Shown here: piece after piece, positions 32,383 to 45,956 of the stretch
Numbering within the stretch: the first letter of the stretch is position 1
How the letters are laid out: every line of letters begins with the position of its first letter
DNA from: Monilinia fructicola
Lineage: Eukaryota > Ascomycota > Leotiomycetes > Helotiales > Sclerotiniaceae
DNA length: 64,000 nucleotides
Reading direction: 5' to 3'
NCBI GenBank assembly: GCA_008692225.1
Contig: VICG01000013.1
Location: 2,041,001 to 2,105,000 of the forward strand
Program-made: the position numbers and the translations under genes
The notes under the pieces: model-generated
The model's database searches: none
What the model saw: only the letters and a program-made list of their open reading frames with translations
Told to the model about the DNA's origin: nothing

Positions 32383-35300
32383 ATACCTATAGGATTTTCG
32401 GTTTTAATTCAAAAATCAATATTATTTTACATTATTTTCTTTATCTCTTCGTTTTACAAAATATTCTATAGATTTTAAAGCTATTTAAAAAACCTTTTTA
32501 TATACTTTTTATATTTTATTTTTATTATTAAAGTTTTTATTTTAAACGTTTTAATTATTTCATTTATAATCTTTCCAAAAAGTTGGGAATAACCTTACTT
32601 TTCGTTTTTTTTTTACTTTGTTTTTTAAATTTATCTTTTAGATTATTAATTTATATTTTTATTTTAAAATTTAAACCTTATATATTTATTTATACTTATC
32701 ATTGAAAATTAGAATTTTCCTTATTAAATCTATTTTATTAAATATTAATCCCAATGTTTTTTACCCTGTTATATAATATTTCTTATATAATATATATCCC
32801 ATAAAAGAATTTATTTTTATTAAACTATTTCCTTCAAATTTAACATTATTATTTCTAATATTATCATCCCCTAAATCCTTATTATTAACATCTTTATTAT
32901 TAATTATAATACTTACACCACAGTTACACAACACATTAAACTAACTTTTTCCCTAAATTCTTTATTTTTAAATAAATTCCTTTATTGATTAAATTCATTA
33001 TCCCAATCCTTTTTCTTAATATAATCTAATACGTTTATTTAAAATTTTATTTCAAAACTTTCAATATTGTTCTTAAAAACTTAAATTATATTGATTATTA
33101 TAACCAAAAAACTTAAATTCGTCTTTACAAACCGATTTAACAAAAATACATCTGCTTTTAGATAATTTTTACACCTTAAATATAATTTCGATTTAATAAA
33201 TTTTTCGCTTTTATCCAATAATATATTCCTTAAAGCAATTTATATATTATATAATAAAAATATTATAAAATAAATTAATTTTATCCTATATATTAAAAAC
33301 TTGCTTAAAAATCATTTTATTACAATTAACGCTAACATCAAAGATATCAAATTTTATTTATTCAAAAGATTTTCTATTAAAATCTTAAACGTTTCTAATA
33401 TAAATATTTAATTGAAAATTAAGATTTTAAAATAATAAATTAATAAATTTTTATCCACCTATTATCAACATATTTTGTATTTTTTGTATTATATTTCTAA
33501 TTGTAATAAATTAAAAAAAAATACCTTTACAATTTCCAAAAAAACAGTTTTTACCTCCCTCAAAGAATTTATACTTAATATTATAATCTTTGCTTTTATT
33601 CAAAATCTGTATAACAAATTGTTATACTAAACTATTATAATTAAAGATATCAATACCTATAATATATTGTAAAAGACTTATAAAATAATCCAGAACTTTT
33701 ATTATATTATTAATCTAATTGAATAGATTAAAATATATTTCAACAAAAAGTGTTGGTTGTATAATTTAGAGAAATTTATAGAAATTTGTTTCAGCAAATC
33801 CACTAAAATTGTTCTAGCTAAATCCACAACCAAAAATAATATTATTATATCATTATATCCAATACTATATCAAAAAAAGCCTAATTTAAATACTAACATA
33901 CCCATTATATTACTAATATAAAACATCCTTTAAAATAAAAATATTCCTATACAGATTAATCCTTAAAATAATAATTATAATAATAGAAATAGTTACAATA
34001 AAAGTAAAAACTAAAAAAATTAATTAAAAAATGGTAATAGGTTATATTTTGGAATTAATACAAGATTCTACCCAAATAATTCTACAAAAAAGAATCTACT
34101 TCTTATAAATAATTTAATTTACCTAATAATAAATAATATTATTAAATATAACATAATGATTATAAATATATACTATATCGCATATAAAAAGCTTGGATAT
34201 ATCAAAAAGGATTACACAGAAAAGCCTAAGGAATTATAGGAACAAGCATATTTGAAAAAAATAATATTTAATAAAAACATTAATTTCTACCTTTAGAAAT
34301 TTAAAAACATTAATTATTAATATTAACCTTAATCTTCTATAAACCCTTTTATAAAACATATTTCCCCAATTAAAATACTTTCATCAAATTTATCAATATC
34401 AGTAAATTCCAAATTCGTTAAAGTCAAATATATTGGATTAAACTATTAATCTGTAATCAATTCCTTTACATTATTATTCATCCCTAAAGTTAAGGTTGAG
34501 AAAACTTATAAATTAAATACTAATAATAATAAGGAAAAAGTGAAATTAAAGACTTTTATAATAAAACCTTTCCAAAAAAGATCCAAAATATTTATGAATA
34601 ATATAATTAATCTAAATAATATAGGAATCTTATAATTTAATAAACCTTTTAAAAACAAAAATAAAAAGAATATTTAAATCATTTAATAACTACAAAAGAT
34701 CATAGAATATTAAGATAAAGAATTTATAAACTACAAAGCTTTAACAAAAAAAATCCAAATTATCCTAAGTTTATTAAAGATTTAACAGATTTTCTTTGAA
34801 CTTTTTAAAGAATTCTATAAATTATTTATACACATTAATTTAAAAAACAAAAAAAAGAAATCTACTATATTTTCCAATATATTTCAAGAACCAACCCTTT
34901 TTATTATTAATTCAAAGAAATTATTCCCTTATCTAAAATTGGACTATAAATTATTCCGTTTTTTGGATATTATTTGTGTTTATATAAATAATAATATATT
35001 CAAATATATTACTTTGTTAATTAATATTTTATAAACAAATCAAGGTTTAAAATTTAATATAATTTCTAATGGATTTGTTAAGGGATTAAGGTTTATTAAT
35101 TATTGATTTAATACACCAAATTATCCTTTAAATCTTAAAATAAACATTGTGTATAGCAGAAGCAATACTTTCATTTACTTTATAATATTCAACTTTAACA
35201 TTTTTAGTATTTAAAGAATTATTTATATTTTCATTCACTTGTTTAATAATAAAGAAAAATATAAACTATATATATTACTTAATCTACTCTGGTTATATAT

Positions 35301-38300
35301 CATTAATACTAAAATCAATATTTATAAATTCTTAATTTAAATTGGCATTAAAAAAAAAGATGGATTTATTAGAATGTTATAATCTCTACAATTTTATTCT
35401 TTAATCCTTTATAACATTATATTCACACCAAAAGAATATTATTCCTTTTGCAAGAATAACAATAACGGAATTATTATTAATTTTGTACTAGTTAACAAAA
35501 ATAGTTTAGATACAGACTTTAAAACCATTAAATTAAAATATGATTTTAACGATTTAGAAAACTAATATATTAGTAATATAATATTAAAGCACTTTCTAAA
35601 CATTTACGATCTAAACAAATTATTAAAAAGTTCTATTAAACCCCTACTATAAAATCTAATTTTAAAGAAATTCTATAAATTTTATCTTTTTTATTTATTA
35701 TATTCGAATATCTAATACCTCCAATTTCGGATATACTAGAAATTTACATTAACAATTTTATAAAATTATTCATATAAAATGTATTAAATACACCAAAAAT
35801 AGATTTAAAAAAATTAAATAAATTAAAGATTGTGGAATAAAATTATATAAAACTTAATATTACCATTTCCACCAACCCCATCATTAGCGTTTCTGCCTCC
35901 ATCTCCACTATTCCCTATACCCCTACCTTTAATATTTTTATTACCATTCCTAATTATATTACATTCCTCTATACAATCTTAATTTTGTATTTTTAGTATA
36001 AATATAAATCTATAAAATAAATGCATTTTATAACCCCTATCACCACTTTTTAATTTAAATTATGCAACTATAATTTAAATCTTTATTCACTCCTAGAATT
36101 TATAATCTTAAATTTAATATCAAAAATATATTTTATAAAAAACAAATTTACAAAAAAATCTTTTTCCATAAACCAATATATTAAAAGATACTCTTTATCT
36201 ATAAAATTAATAATTAATATTAAAAAATAATTTATAATTATTAAAATCACTTTTAATCCTACTATATTAGATAATAAAGGAAAGTTTCAAAAAAAAATGC
36301 TACATTTGTTATATACATATCAAAATTTGAATACTATCGAATTATAATATATTCCACCAACTGATTTGTATAAATATAAAGTTTGATTTAAAAAAGAAAC
36401 CAAACCATTTAAAATGAAAGTTCAGAAATAATAATTGCCAAATTAAGAATTTTAACTTTAAAAAATTGTGAAAAAAAGCTTTATATACAAAATATATAAA
36501 TATACAATAATCGCCAACAATCAATTATTGAATTGAAATATTACCCCTATTCTCATAAATAAAAATAAATTAGAAAATCCTAATCTTTAGGCTAAAATTA
36601 GAGTTATATTTAATTATTTTAATATCATCAAGAATTTACCTAGATGCTATTTGAAATTTATAAATAAAACTTATAATTATCTTACACAACCTAATCACTG
36701 AATGTATTATACATTTAATTTGAAACATGATTATTGGGCTATTCTGATTTATAGGTGATATAAGTATTATTTTGCTTTTACCATTACCAAAATTAAATAA
36801 TTGTAATCTTTATATATACCCCAAAGAATAAGATTAGTAGGTTTTTTAATAATAGAAATAATATATTTAATCCTTAATAAAATTCTATTTTTATTCAACA
36901 TTGTAAAAGATAGTAATATTGCCTACAATTTTAAATCATCATTTTTAATTCTTTCCAATAAAAAAGTTTTTTTAAATTATAGTTTTTATATAAATGATAT
37001 ATTTACCAAAATTAAAAATTTTAAGGAAATATATAATTTTTTAGTTAATTATTTTTTTCTTTGTATACTTTAATCCATACTTAAATTATTGTTTAAAAAG
37101 ATAAAGTTGTTTAAATATAAAATTTTGGCCTTAGGTTTTGTACATTACATAAAAGGTATCGTAAAGATTAAAAAGAAATATACCAAAAAGATTAGAAATT
37201 GGCCAATCCTAAAAAATACTTATAATATAAACATTTTTTAAAATATTTTTAATATTACTTATTATTAAATTAAGAACTTTACAGAAATTATACAACTATT
37301 AACTAGATTAATAAATAATAATATAGAGTGGTATTAGGGTAACACTAAACAATTATTGTTTAAATTATTTAAAAAATTTTACTTGATTACTGTTAAGATA
37401 CATAGATATAAGCTTAATAAATCTATAAAACTATATTCTAACGCTTTAGGATACACTATTAATTATATTATAACGTAAATAAAAAATAATGTGAAAATCT
37501 CCGTTATCTATAATTTATTTACTTTTTCTAAAATATAACAAGGGTATAATACATACAAATGGGAGCTATACTCCATCATCAAATTCTCCCAAAAATATAA
37601 TTATATGCTTCACAGTTTTAACTTTATCAATACTATCCTCACAAATCATCAACCCATTGTTTTTTTTTTGGATTTTGGATTTTACAAGGGTATTTATACT
37701 AGGTAGGTTTTTAAGCTAAAAGTATTGAATATCATTATTATATACATTCCAGAATTTAAGAATAAAATAATTAATGTATTATCTCACACCATTTTCTTTG
37801 ATTCTGATTGTTTAAGCATACCTAAATTACAAGAGATTAATAATATCAATCTTGTAAATAATATACTAGTCTAAATATAAAAGAATAGAAAAGAAGATTA
37901 TAAAGAATTAATCAAAAAGATTAATAACCCCATTTAACTAAAGAACCTTGTAAAGTTAATATAGTTTAGAACCAATATAAAAATAATAAATCTTCATTAG
38001 GATATAAAATCTTATTTTAAAAAATGTTTATTAAATATTTACAAGAGATTAGTAAATACATTTAATAATAAAGTCAACTTTTAGGTTTTAGTATACGAGT
38101 TATTAAAATAATTTATAAACATATATTGATTTCTAAAATATGATTGAATTTTAAATGATTTGAATAAATTGTAATATATTACGTTTAATTATAAATATTT
38201 ATATCACAAATTATTTATAAACAAAAAGATTTTATATTACACCTTTTATAAAATTTAAAAGTGTTATATACCAAAAGCTAAAATATTAGTAATATTATAT

Positions 38301-39806
38301 AAAGTTTATAATATATTAGGCCATTTTATATCATAAATATTTACTCGCAAACTATGCGATATATACTAATCAATTATAATAAAAGATATTATAAATTATT
38401 ATTTAGAGTATTTACAATGTACAAAATTTAAGCTTATTATAAAATTATAGACTTAATCAAAAATTATAATTAAAACGTTTATAAATTGTTTTAGAATTGA
38501 TTTTATTAATCCTTTTCCACCAACTGATTTTAATGAAACCTTATACAAACACATTTTTCTAATTATTAATTATTTTTCGAAATATACTTAAGCGTTTTTA
38601 TACATTATTAACTCTAACCCTAAAATTATTAAATATCTATTATATTTATTCGTTTACTATAAAGTCCCAATTGGATTCTATATTAATTCTGGTTTTTATT
38701 TTAATGTTTTAATTAAAACTTATATTAAATCATATTATTCAGTTTAAATTACATTCTTAATAGCTGCAAAAAAAGCTATTAAAATAATAAAAAGAGTAAA
38801 TTATATTATTCAAAATATATTGAATAAAACATTAAATAAATTATATAAAGCTTAAAAACCTTTGATTACCAAAATAGCCCTCAAAATAAATTATAAGGAT
38901 ATTGTTTATTTAGGATATTCCCCATATAAGATTTTTCTAAAATTTCAATCCACTAAAAATTTGGAATAAGAATTCTTATATTACCACTAGAAAGTGTTAA
39001 TAACAACTATAATCGCCAACATTTGCTTCGATATCAGCAAAACTAAAAAAACTAAAATCATTATTAAATTTGTTATAAATCGGGAATATATTTTGCAAAA
39101 AACGAATTAAACTTCTGATTTGTTTTATACCACAAAAAAAAATGTTATAATCAAAGAGTACATCATAAATTATTTATATTAGAATAACTTGTTATATTAT
39201 ATAACACAAAGAATATAGAACAAAAGTTAAAACTGAATTAGTACAATCTATTTATAATAACAGATTTTAAAGATGATTTCGAGAAATTCTACATATTACA
39301 ACAGATTAACAATACTCCCATTCTATAAACATATTATAAGAATTATTTAAAGTTATTTCGTTTACAGAAAGAATACTTAATTATTAAAGAAAAATACGCT
39401 TTACCAATATTTCAGAACATTCAAGCTAAAAGCTACACAAAACAATTGCTTTATAAAGTAAAAAAAATTTCAGGAATTAAAGGCTTATACAATAGTTTTA
39501 AAATCGCAAAATTTGACTTTTAAAGTAAATTAATTGAATTGTTTGCTTTAAACTTATAATATAAATATATATTTTCACAGTTTATAAAATAAGGATATTT
39601 GTAATAATAAAAATAATGAAAAATATAAACAAAAGAAATATTACAAATATCAAATATAATTATATGTATTAACTTAGAAAATAATTTTTTATAACAATAC
39701 TGTTAAATGGTCCAAAGCTAGCTCAAAATTAATATAGTTTATCGTTTACTCTAAAAAAATAAGATCTTGGGTTAAAATTCTCATATCCCCCATAATAAAT
39801 AAAAAA

Positions 39807-39932
39807 GTGGTTTTATCATTAATTATATAATTGATTTAGCTTAATCATTAGTTTAGAATCCTGGTTTATTAGCTGACTAATCTAGATTATCAATCCACAC
39901 CCCTTTCGTCCAAAACACATCTATTTTCTGGC
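39807..39932. repeat. Right LTR of the degraded retrotransposon
   Basis: Matches the left LTR. This copy keeps more C and G, for example CCACACCCCTTTCGTCC against CTACACCTCTTTCATCC, so it has mutated less. I could not identify a matching target-site duplication. Confidence 0.85.
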
Positions 39933-39948
39933 ACCTACCTAGGTAGGT
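39933..39948. repeat. 16-bp perfect palindrome ACCTACCTAGGTAGGT at LTR edge
   Basis: Perfect dyad abutting the outer end of the right LTR. Confidence 0.9.
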
Positions 39949-40611
39949 AAAATGCTAATATAAGTGGAGATCTCGCCCCGCTCCGTCTGACAAGCCCCAC
40001 TTATATGAAGAAGAAGGGGTTATGTCATAGCTCCCCAGGGCCCTTGCTGAATTACAACTTACAAACCATCCATCACATGACAGATTGAGTCCCTCCAGAG
40101 TCAAAACAAAACAAGACATCATTTTGCACTCAACTCCAAAACAACATCCATCCATTTACTCCTTCCATACGCCTTCATATTCGTTCGTACTCATATCCAT
40201 ACTCATCGTCGACTCATTCCTCGAACACTCTCAGCTCTCCTGATCTGATATATGGCTCTTGGATTGCACACAGTCCTGCAAGGTTACTTGCTGTTGCAAC
40301 ATCGAAATCTAATCAGACTTCACCAGAACACCCCCCACCTTCCACTTTGAGACGTGGCAGGAGTGCAGTTGCAGTTGACAAAAACAATCAGACAACCTCC
40401 GCGACAACTCACAATACATCCAGATCTGTCAAATCAGCTTTGTCAATATCCACTTATTCTTTACTGCTCCTTAGTAGATATTGCATTGAGCATCCTGTAT
40501 TCCACGAGTACTATTGGTCTCTTGCGAAGCAACATTGCGGAAGAGCTTGTAGCGAAGCCAAACCATTTCCCGTTCAACCTCCAAGGATTCTGAGATAGAT
40601 TGGTGGGCAAT
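39933..40611. other. Promoter region of the Lsb5 gene
   Basis: Normal base composition resumes at once with a 16-bp perfect palindrome (39933-39948). The rest should hold the promoter and 5' UTR of the downstream gene. Short frames at 40347-40598 have no support. Confidence 0.5.
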
Positions 40612-42378
40612 ATGTTTAATCCGGTCAGTTCTCCATAACAATCTTTTACTCTTGATTTTCTCCATCCTTCACCTTCATTTACCGGGTTTTCCCCATATCT
40701 TGTTGTCTTCTCACATCACGAGATTATGGAGACGTATTTGTGATTCGTGAATATTATATGACTGATGTCCTCCTATCATGACGATCGTGGCGGTAGTGGT
40801 AGGTCGGCCAAGAGGAAGCTTCAACGTCACCATATACGATCTTACACTGCATCTTGCATTCCTTCTGAACCTCAGTCCGATTATTTTCACAGAGGTCATG
40901 TTGGGAACCTTCTTTTTGGCAGACAGAAAACAACACAGACCGAAGAACTAATACGTATTCACCGTAAACAGAAGCAGCCATATACAGCAGTGACCGTCGC
41001 TATCGATCGTCTCACATCCGACGAGTATAAGGGGGATGATTCTAGTGGTATTCCAGATTTAGTGGAGGTGATTAAAATCCAATCTACCGGTCCTGCAGAG
41101 GCAGCTAGAAGACTTCGAAAGAAACTCAAATATGGCTCTGAACATGTTCAGCTTCGAGCTTTAGAAGTCTTGGACGGACTGATTCAAAATGCCGGTGCAA
41201 GATTCCAACGTACTTTTGCCGATCAAGCATTACTCGAGCGTCTACGTATCACTGCTACCTCTAACGCCACAGACCCTGCCGTGAAAGCTAAGTGTAAGGA
41301 ACTATTCAGGAGTTGGTCTGCCAATTATGCGGGAGTTAGTGGAATGGAAGCGATTTGCGCTCTCTACAAGGTATGCGTCATATGCAATGTTATAAATTCT
41401 TTGTTAACACGCGTTTGAAGCAATTGCCTCGTACCAAGAAGGTTGTCACCCAGGAAAGATCTAAAGTTCTCCGCGAAACCGAGGAAAATCCCTTCCATGA
41501 TGATGAACTTGAAGCGCCAGCTACACCTGGTCCTTCTCAACCTGGTCCCTCTAATGCCGGTTCTTCGCATTCAAGACAAAGCTCTTTGACAACATCTAGC
41601 AGGGAGCGAGCATTATCGATATTGTCTCCGTCTGATAAGAAATCTAAGAAGGATAAGGAAAAGGATAAGAAGAAAAAGCACAAGCCATTTAATCTAGAAG
41701 CCGAAAAAGAAACGATGAAGACTGCTATCGCTGAGTCAGCTGTTGCCTCGACAAACCTTTTGAATGCATTGAGGCATATCAATCGAGAGCAAGAAAGGAT
41801 TTCTGAAAACAAAATAGCATTACAACATTTTGATAGTTGTAAACTTCTCCGGAGAAAGATCCTTCGATACGTATGTTTGCGTCGGTTGTCATCTTGTATT
41901 TCGCTAACCCTTTGATCAGATCCAATACGTTGAGGCTGAAGAATGGCTTGGAGGACTTCTTCACGCAAACGATGAATTGGTTAATGCATTGATGACATAC
42001 GAGCAACTTGATAGATCCATCGATGCTGATAGTGATTCTGATGATGATATGGCTGAGCAAGCTCATCTTTACAAGAGTATAATTTTCATCTGGAAGGGTA
42101 CGAGCACCAACTGACATCATATAGTGGCCGAACTAAGTCACGCGGAGCGAAGTCACGCCGAACGAAGTCATGCCGAACGAAGAAATAGTGATGCGGCTAC
42201 ACAACAACTTGCTGGTCTTTCTCTTGGCCCCAAGAGTCCTCTTAGTCCCCCCAGAATCGCTCATCGTCCTGCCCCACCGACTCCTGTCAGGTCGGCTCAT
42301 CCTCCAGCCCCAGAATCAGAGGAAGATGATGATGAAGATGAGAATGATCCTTTTGCTGATCGCAATGCTCTTGATTGA
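40612..42378 (+). CDS. LSB5: Lsb5-like endocytic adaptor (VHS and GAT domains), five exons
   Basis: Exons 40612-40623, 40972-41370, 41421-41870, 41920-42076 and 42125-42378 encode 423 aa. The first exon is just MFNP, followed by a 348-nt intron; this gives MFNPKQPYTAVTVAIDRLTS, the usual abrupt start of the family. A longer reading from 40765 is open but adds an unrelated basic N-terminus, so I reject it. Domains: VHS at about 5-140 (IPDLVEVIKIQ, AARRLRKKLKYG, LDGLIQNAGARFQRTFAD); a Ser/Pro and Lys-rich linker (KKSKKDKEKDKKKKHK); a GAT-like helical region around exons 3-4; and a Pro-rich acidic tail ending NPFADRNALD, whose NPF is a classic EH-domain ligand. In yeast, Lsb5 binds Las17/WASP, Sla1, Arf3 and ubiquitin at the cell cortex in endocytosis. 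Exon 5 starts with a threefold 15-bp repeat encoding SHAER. Confidence 0.9.
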
Positions 42379-45375
42379 TCCTCATCGATCCTTCACTCTT
42401 TTAATTTGAAATAATTCCACCTAATGTAGTAAATTGATATATCCTGGTTGAGATGGTCAACAATTTTGAGGATTAGCACGGCGAATGTTGTATTGGCATG
42501 GCTGGGGCAGTGGAGTACCGGTCTGGAGTCGTCGTCAAATTTGGCGCTTTTGATGAGTCTTCTGAAGGCGAGAAAGGACGAAGGATTTGATAACGAATGA
42601 TAGGAGGAGAATGACTGGACATGAAAGTGCAGTGAATGTTTTAGAGCCAGCGAGAAAATAATCGTTTGATATGTGTGGAATGTGTATAGCATTAATTTTC
42701 AATACTGTTAAATTATATTTCTTGTGGGTGTGTGTTATAAACCACATACGAGTCGAGTTTTATAGCTACATAACCTTCAATTTTTGCGTTACATTTTTTC
42801 ATCACATTTTTGCGTTAGATTGTTCTGTGTGCTTTACAAGCTACACACAATTCGACGATCGCACGATCATGATCATATGATATTTATTTCAATATAATAA
42901 AGAAAATAGACTCGAGTAGTAGTATATTTTCAATTATTTATATTATCAATAGAAAAAAAGGAAAAAAGTGGCAGTAGTTCTAAATGGTTCAAAAATGACC
43001 CTCTTCCCTCCCCCCGCCCCGATTTATCATTTATAATCGTGATTAAAATCCTATTGCTATATCTATGAGATCTTCTTCGTATTAAAGTTTCTGATTGAAT
43101 GGCGTGGATCATCCATCCATCACCTGGTTCTCTCTCACAGTTGTACTGAGTATAAACGCGAGCATCTCCGCACGATGAAGTTCGGCAATTCATTTGGAAA
43201 ATCGGAAAGCCACTCGGTCGTCTGCGACGAAGGGGAAGAGATACTTGGCTTTTGTTCTCTATATTGAGTGTTGAGCTTGCTTTTCTTCGTACTTTGCTTG
43301 GGGATCGTTAGGTGTATGGTTTTTGTGATGCTATATCTTGTGTCGAGGGTGAGGGTGAGGGTTTGGATGTGATGTATTCTTCTCTCAGGGTTGGTGTGAT
43401 ATTTTTGGTGTTAGGGATATGGGTTTAGAGGAGTGAGGGGAGGGGAGAGTAGGGAGGGGTGATGGTGATAGTGGGCCGGGGTTAGTCGGGGGCGTATTGT
43501 GCATTGTGTATGATGTATGATGTAATGTATATATAATCTTTGGAAGGGAGAAGGGCAGAAAGCGAGGGCACTACTCTCATAGATCTAAGACTTGTGATTT
43601 TGAGAGGGATGGGGAGGCGGGCGGGATGAATAGGACGAGTTTGTTGGATGGGTATTGATGTTTAATGGATGATGATGATGATGATGATGAAGGGAGTTTT
43701 TGAAGATTGGATTTGACCTTGACCTTGACCTTGACCTTGACTGTGGTTTTGACTTTGACTTTGACTTTCCTGCGAGGTTAAGGGGACAGACGGTGGTTGT
43801 GGGGAATGATTTGTTCGTTTTTTTTGGCTTCTTGTTTTCTTTTAATTTTTGGGTTCTTCGATGCTTTGGTGCTTTGATTCTTTGATGCTTTGGTTCTTTG
43901 AGCAGTGAGCTGTGAGATAGATGCGTGGTTAAGAAACGTTGGTGAGGTTTGGGTGAGGCTTTGATTCATATATTCTTGGTGATTGGATCTTGGGTTGGAA
44001 AAGTTGATGTGAGGTGAGTGATGATGGTATATGGGAAGTTGGTGATAGATTTTTTGGGTTGGAGTATTTCTCTTGGATGTTTGAATGTGCTTGGGTTTTA
44101 TGGGGGGATTGTGGTTATGTTTATATTGTACTAAACATTAACGGTTTGGGATGGGAAATAGATAATTTTGCCCTCTGGGAAAGATAGGGGAGTTGGTGAA
44201 TTGTGTTTCTTTGGAGTGTGGAAGAGGTTTTTTGGTATAGTGATATTAATCTCCTCGTTGGGGAGGGAAGTCGATCCATCTGCTAACAAGCTATAACATA
44301 CAACGCCAAGGTTCGAATCTCCTGTGTTTGAAAACCGTCTCTTCGAGGTATCTCCGTATCTCCACCCTCTCGTCTCCTCTATTCATACATTCCCTCTATC
44401 ATTGCGATACTTCTTCCTTCGTCCCTCCATCCAGATTCTTGGATTCAGTGGGTCTTGAATAACTTCCAACGACACACCCAAAGACTTTGAAGTTTATCCT
44501 CGAGGCTCCCCAGGGTCTTAATATGATGTCATTAATTGTATATTGCCTAGAGGACAAGTGTACTCGCACATATGCCATGGCTCTCTAGCAACTTCATCCC
44601 AGCACATTTCGGATCAAACGGATGCGATTTACTAGCAAGTCATTTCGCGACAATGCATTTGAGACGAGGAAACGAGGGAATTTACGGGTATAATCCCGCG
44701 TTCCTATGATTTTCGATGGCAATCAAGTACCGCAGAGATTCCTTTGATAGCACTGCCCGATTCCATCCTTGGTGCTATTTCCAGCAACATAAATCCACTT
44801 CTGGAAGCAAAACTTCGTAAAATGTCCACCAGTGATCCAGAATTAAGAACGGAGAAACAATATACATATACGTCAGAGTCATATTTCAATTCTTCACCGG
44901 ATCACCTAATAGGCACGGGATTACAGTCCAAGCCGGATACCGGATCAATTGTCCAATCAAATAGCATGCGGATCGACTAAGTATGCAAGTCGGGTCAGCC
45001 TTATAGGACCCGGTTGCGAACTTGGGTTGCCATTTTGAGATTGCCTCGTTCGCCGAGTACATAAAAGCCATGCCAGAACCCCTCAATTTGGGAATATCGC
45101 AATATCTCATCCGCGAAGAATGCGAGGAATGTGGTAGATTTATATTCTTTCACTTGAAGGACCGTGTCAGTCTTTAACAACATATAAACAACAACACTCT
45201 ACAGGATCTGGATAACAAATTCTCATATCAATTCTCAGATTTATTATATTTGAGGTGGGATCTAAGTAAACGCCAATCGAGAATTGAGCCACAATTTTCA
45301 AATAAACGGGAATCGGAGTGAGAGACCCAACCACAGCCAAATATCTATTGCTTTCAACATTAGCAGTTGGCGAAC
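42379..45375. other. Intergenic region, 3 kb
   Basis: No supported gene. It contains GAT (43668-43690) and TTGACC/TTTGAC (43713-43768) repeats and G-rich strings near 43340-43460. A fragment near 44280-44340 has a GGTTCGAAT box but does not fold as a tRNA. A plus frame at 44744-44980 lacks support. The right end is the promoter of the next gene. Confidence 0.5.
43668..43768. repeat. GAT triplet plus TTGACC/TTTGAC hexamer repeats
   Basis: About eight GAT triplets (43668-43690) are followed by about four TTGACC units (43713-43740) and three TTTGAC units (43748-43768). Confidence 0.85.
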
Positions 45376-45956
45376 ATGAATATATCAACCTCACTGTCCG
45401 AGACGGAGATGGCACTGAAGAGTGAATCTGAGAGATTGAACTTGATGACCACTGAAGACTCGAGAACAAACGACTCAGACGAGGTTAAGTTTGCAGATAA
45501 TGGGAAAGGAAAGGAGTTGGAGATTCACCAAACCGAATCAGCTCCAGCTATGATACAAAGAGAGCGCTCACCAACACCTTCGATGCTGACGAGACGGAGA
45601 ACGGAGGAAGGGGCAATAAAGAACGGACAGAAGTCAGCTGGATATGTGGATAAAAAAGCAAGATTTGATGAAAGGAAGAATGGAGGGAAAATTGAAAAGA
45701 AAGATAGTGTCAAAAGAAGACATTCTTCTAATGAACATGCAAATGTTTATACCGAGTAAGTATTTTCAAAACCTCGAGATTGATGAATTTCGGAGTACTA
45801 GTCTGAGAGATCGATTTTTCTGTGATAACCTCCACATGTACTGACTTGAGAATGTATAGATGCGGAAGACATTCAAACGACTGGCTTTTCGGTGGCCTCT
45901 CTCTCTCTGGTGTAGTGAAGAAGATTTGGCAAAAGGATGGTAAAGATTCTGGGTGA
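45376..45956 (+). CDS. Small basic protein with C-terminal CGRHSNDWLFGG motif, two exons
   Basis: Exons 45376-45755 and 45860-45956 encode 158 aa. The ATG has A at -3. Exon 1 reads into GTAAGT, so without splicing it appears to end at TAA inside the donor. Removing the 104-nt intron (branch TACTGAC, acceptor TATAG) completes a split Glu codon and adds ECGRHSNDWLFGGLSLSG followed by VVKKIWQKDGKDSG. The N-terminal part is Ser/Glu/Lys-rich and probably disordered, with a basic run before the motif (KKARFDERKNGGKIEKKDS). The CGRHxNDWLFGG block resembles a short C-terminal motif I have seen in small uncharacterised ascomycete proteins; I know no assigned function. No signal peptide or membrane segment. 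Confidence 0.8.

Larger units (their letters stand above)
32257..39932 (+). mobile_element. RIP-degraded Ty3/gypsy-type LTR retrotransposon
   Basis: About 7.7 kb of extremely AT-rich, stop-riddled DNA is bounded by direct LTRs and breaks sharply from normal host sequence at both ends. Faint plus-strand homology persists. At about 34174-34230 there is a gag-type zinc-knuckle spacing in which the expected Cys/His positions read Tyr. At about 36710-37450 there are reverse-transcriptase and RNase H-like strings (for example KALG-type and WPILKNTYNI contexts). At about 38400-38950 there are integrase-like strings. The order RT-RNase H-integrase is that of Ty3/gypsy. Every coding part is dead. Transition-only decay and AT excess are the classical signature of RIP, a premeiotic defence against duplicated DNA in ascomycetes. 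The insertion lies between divergent genes (29127-31720 minus, 40612-42378 plus), so it may have displaced a shared promoter. Confidence 0.9.

Noticed and set aside
36342..36524. 60-codon frame inside the AT-rich block
   Set aside because: It lies within the RIP-degraded retrotransposon and is a chance gap between stops.
40765..40971. N-terminal extension of Lsb5 from an upstream in-frame ATG
   Set aside because: The family starts directly at the VHS domain. A four-codon first exon at 40612 with GTCAGT and AACAG splice sites gives the expected MFNPKQPYTAV start.
44230..44340. tRNA-like fragment with TGGTATAGTGATAT and GGTTCGAAT boxes
   Set aside because: The T-stem does not pair, and no matching acceptor stem or anticodon arm can be drawn.
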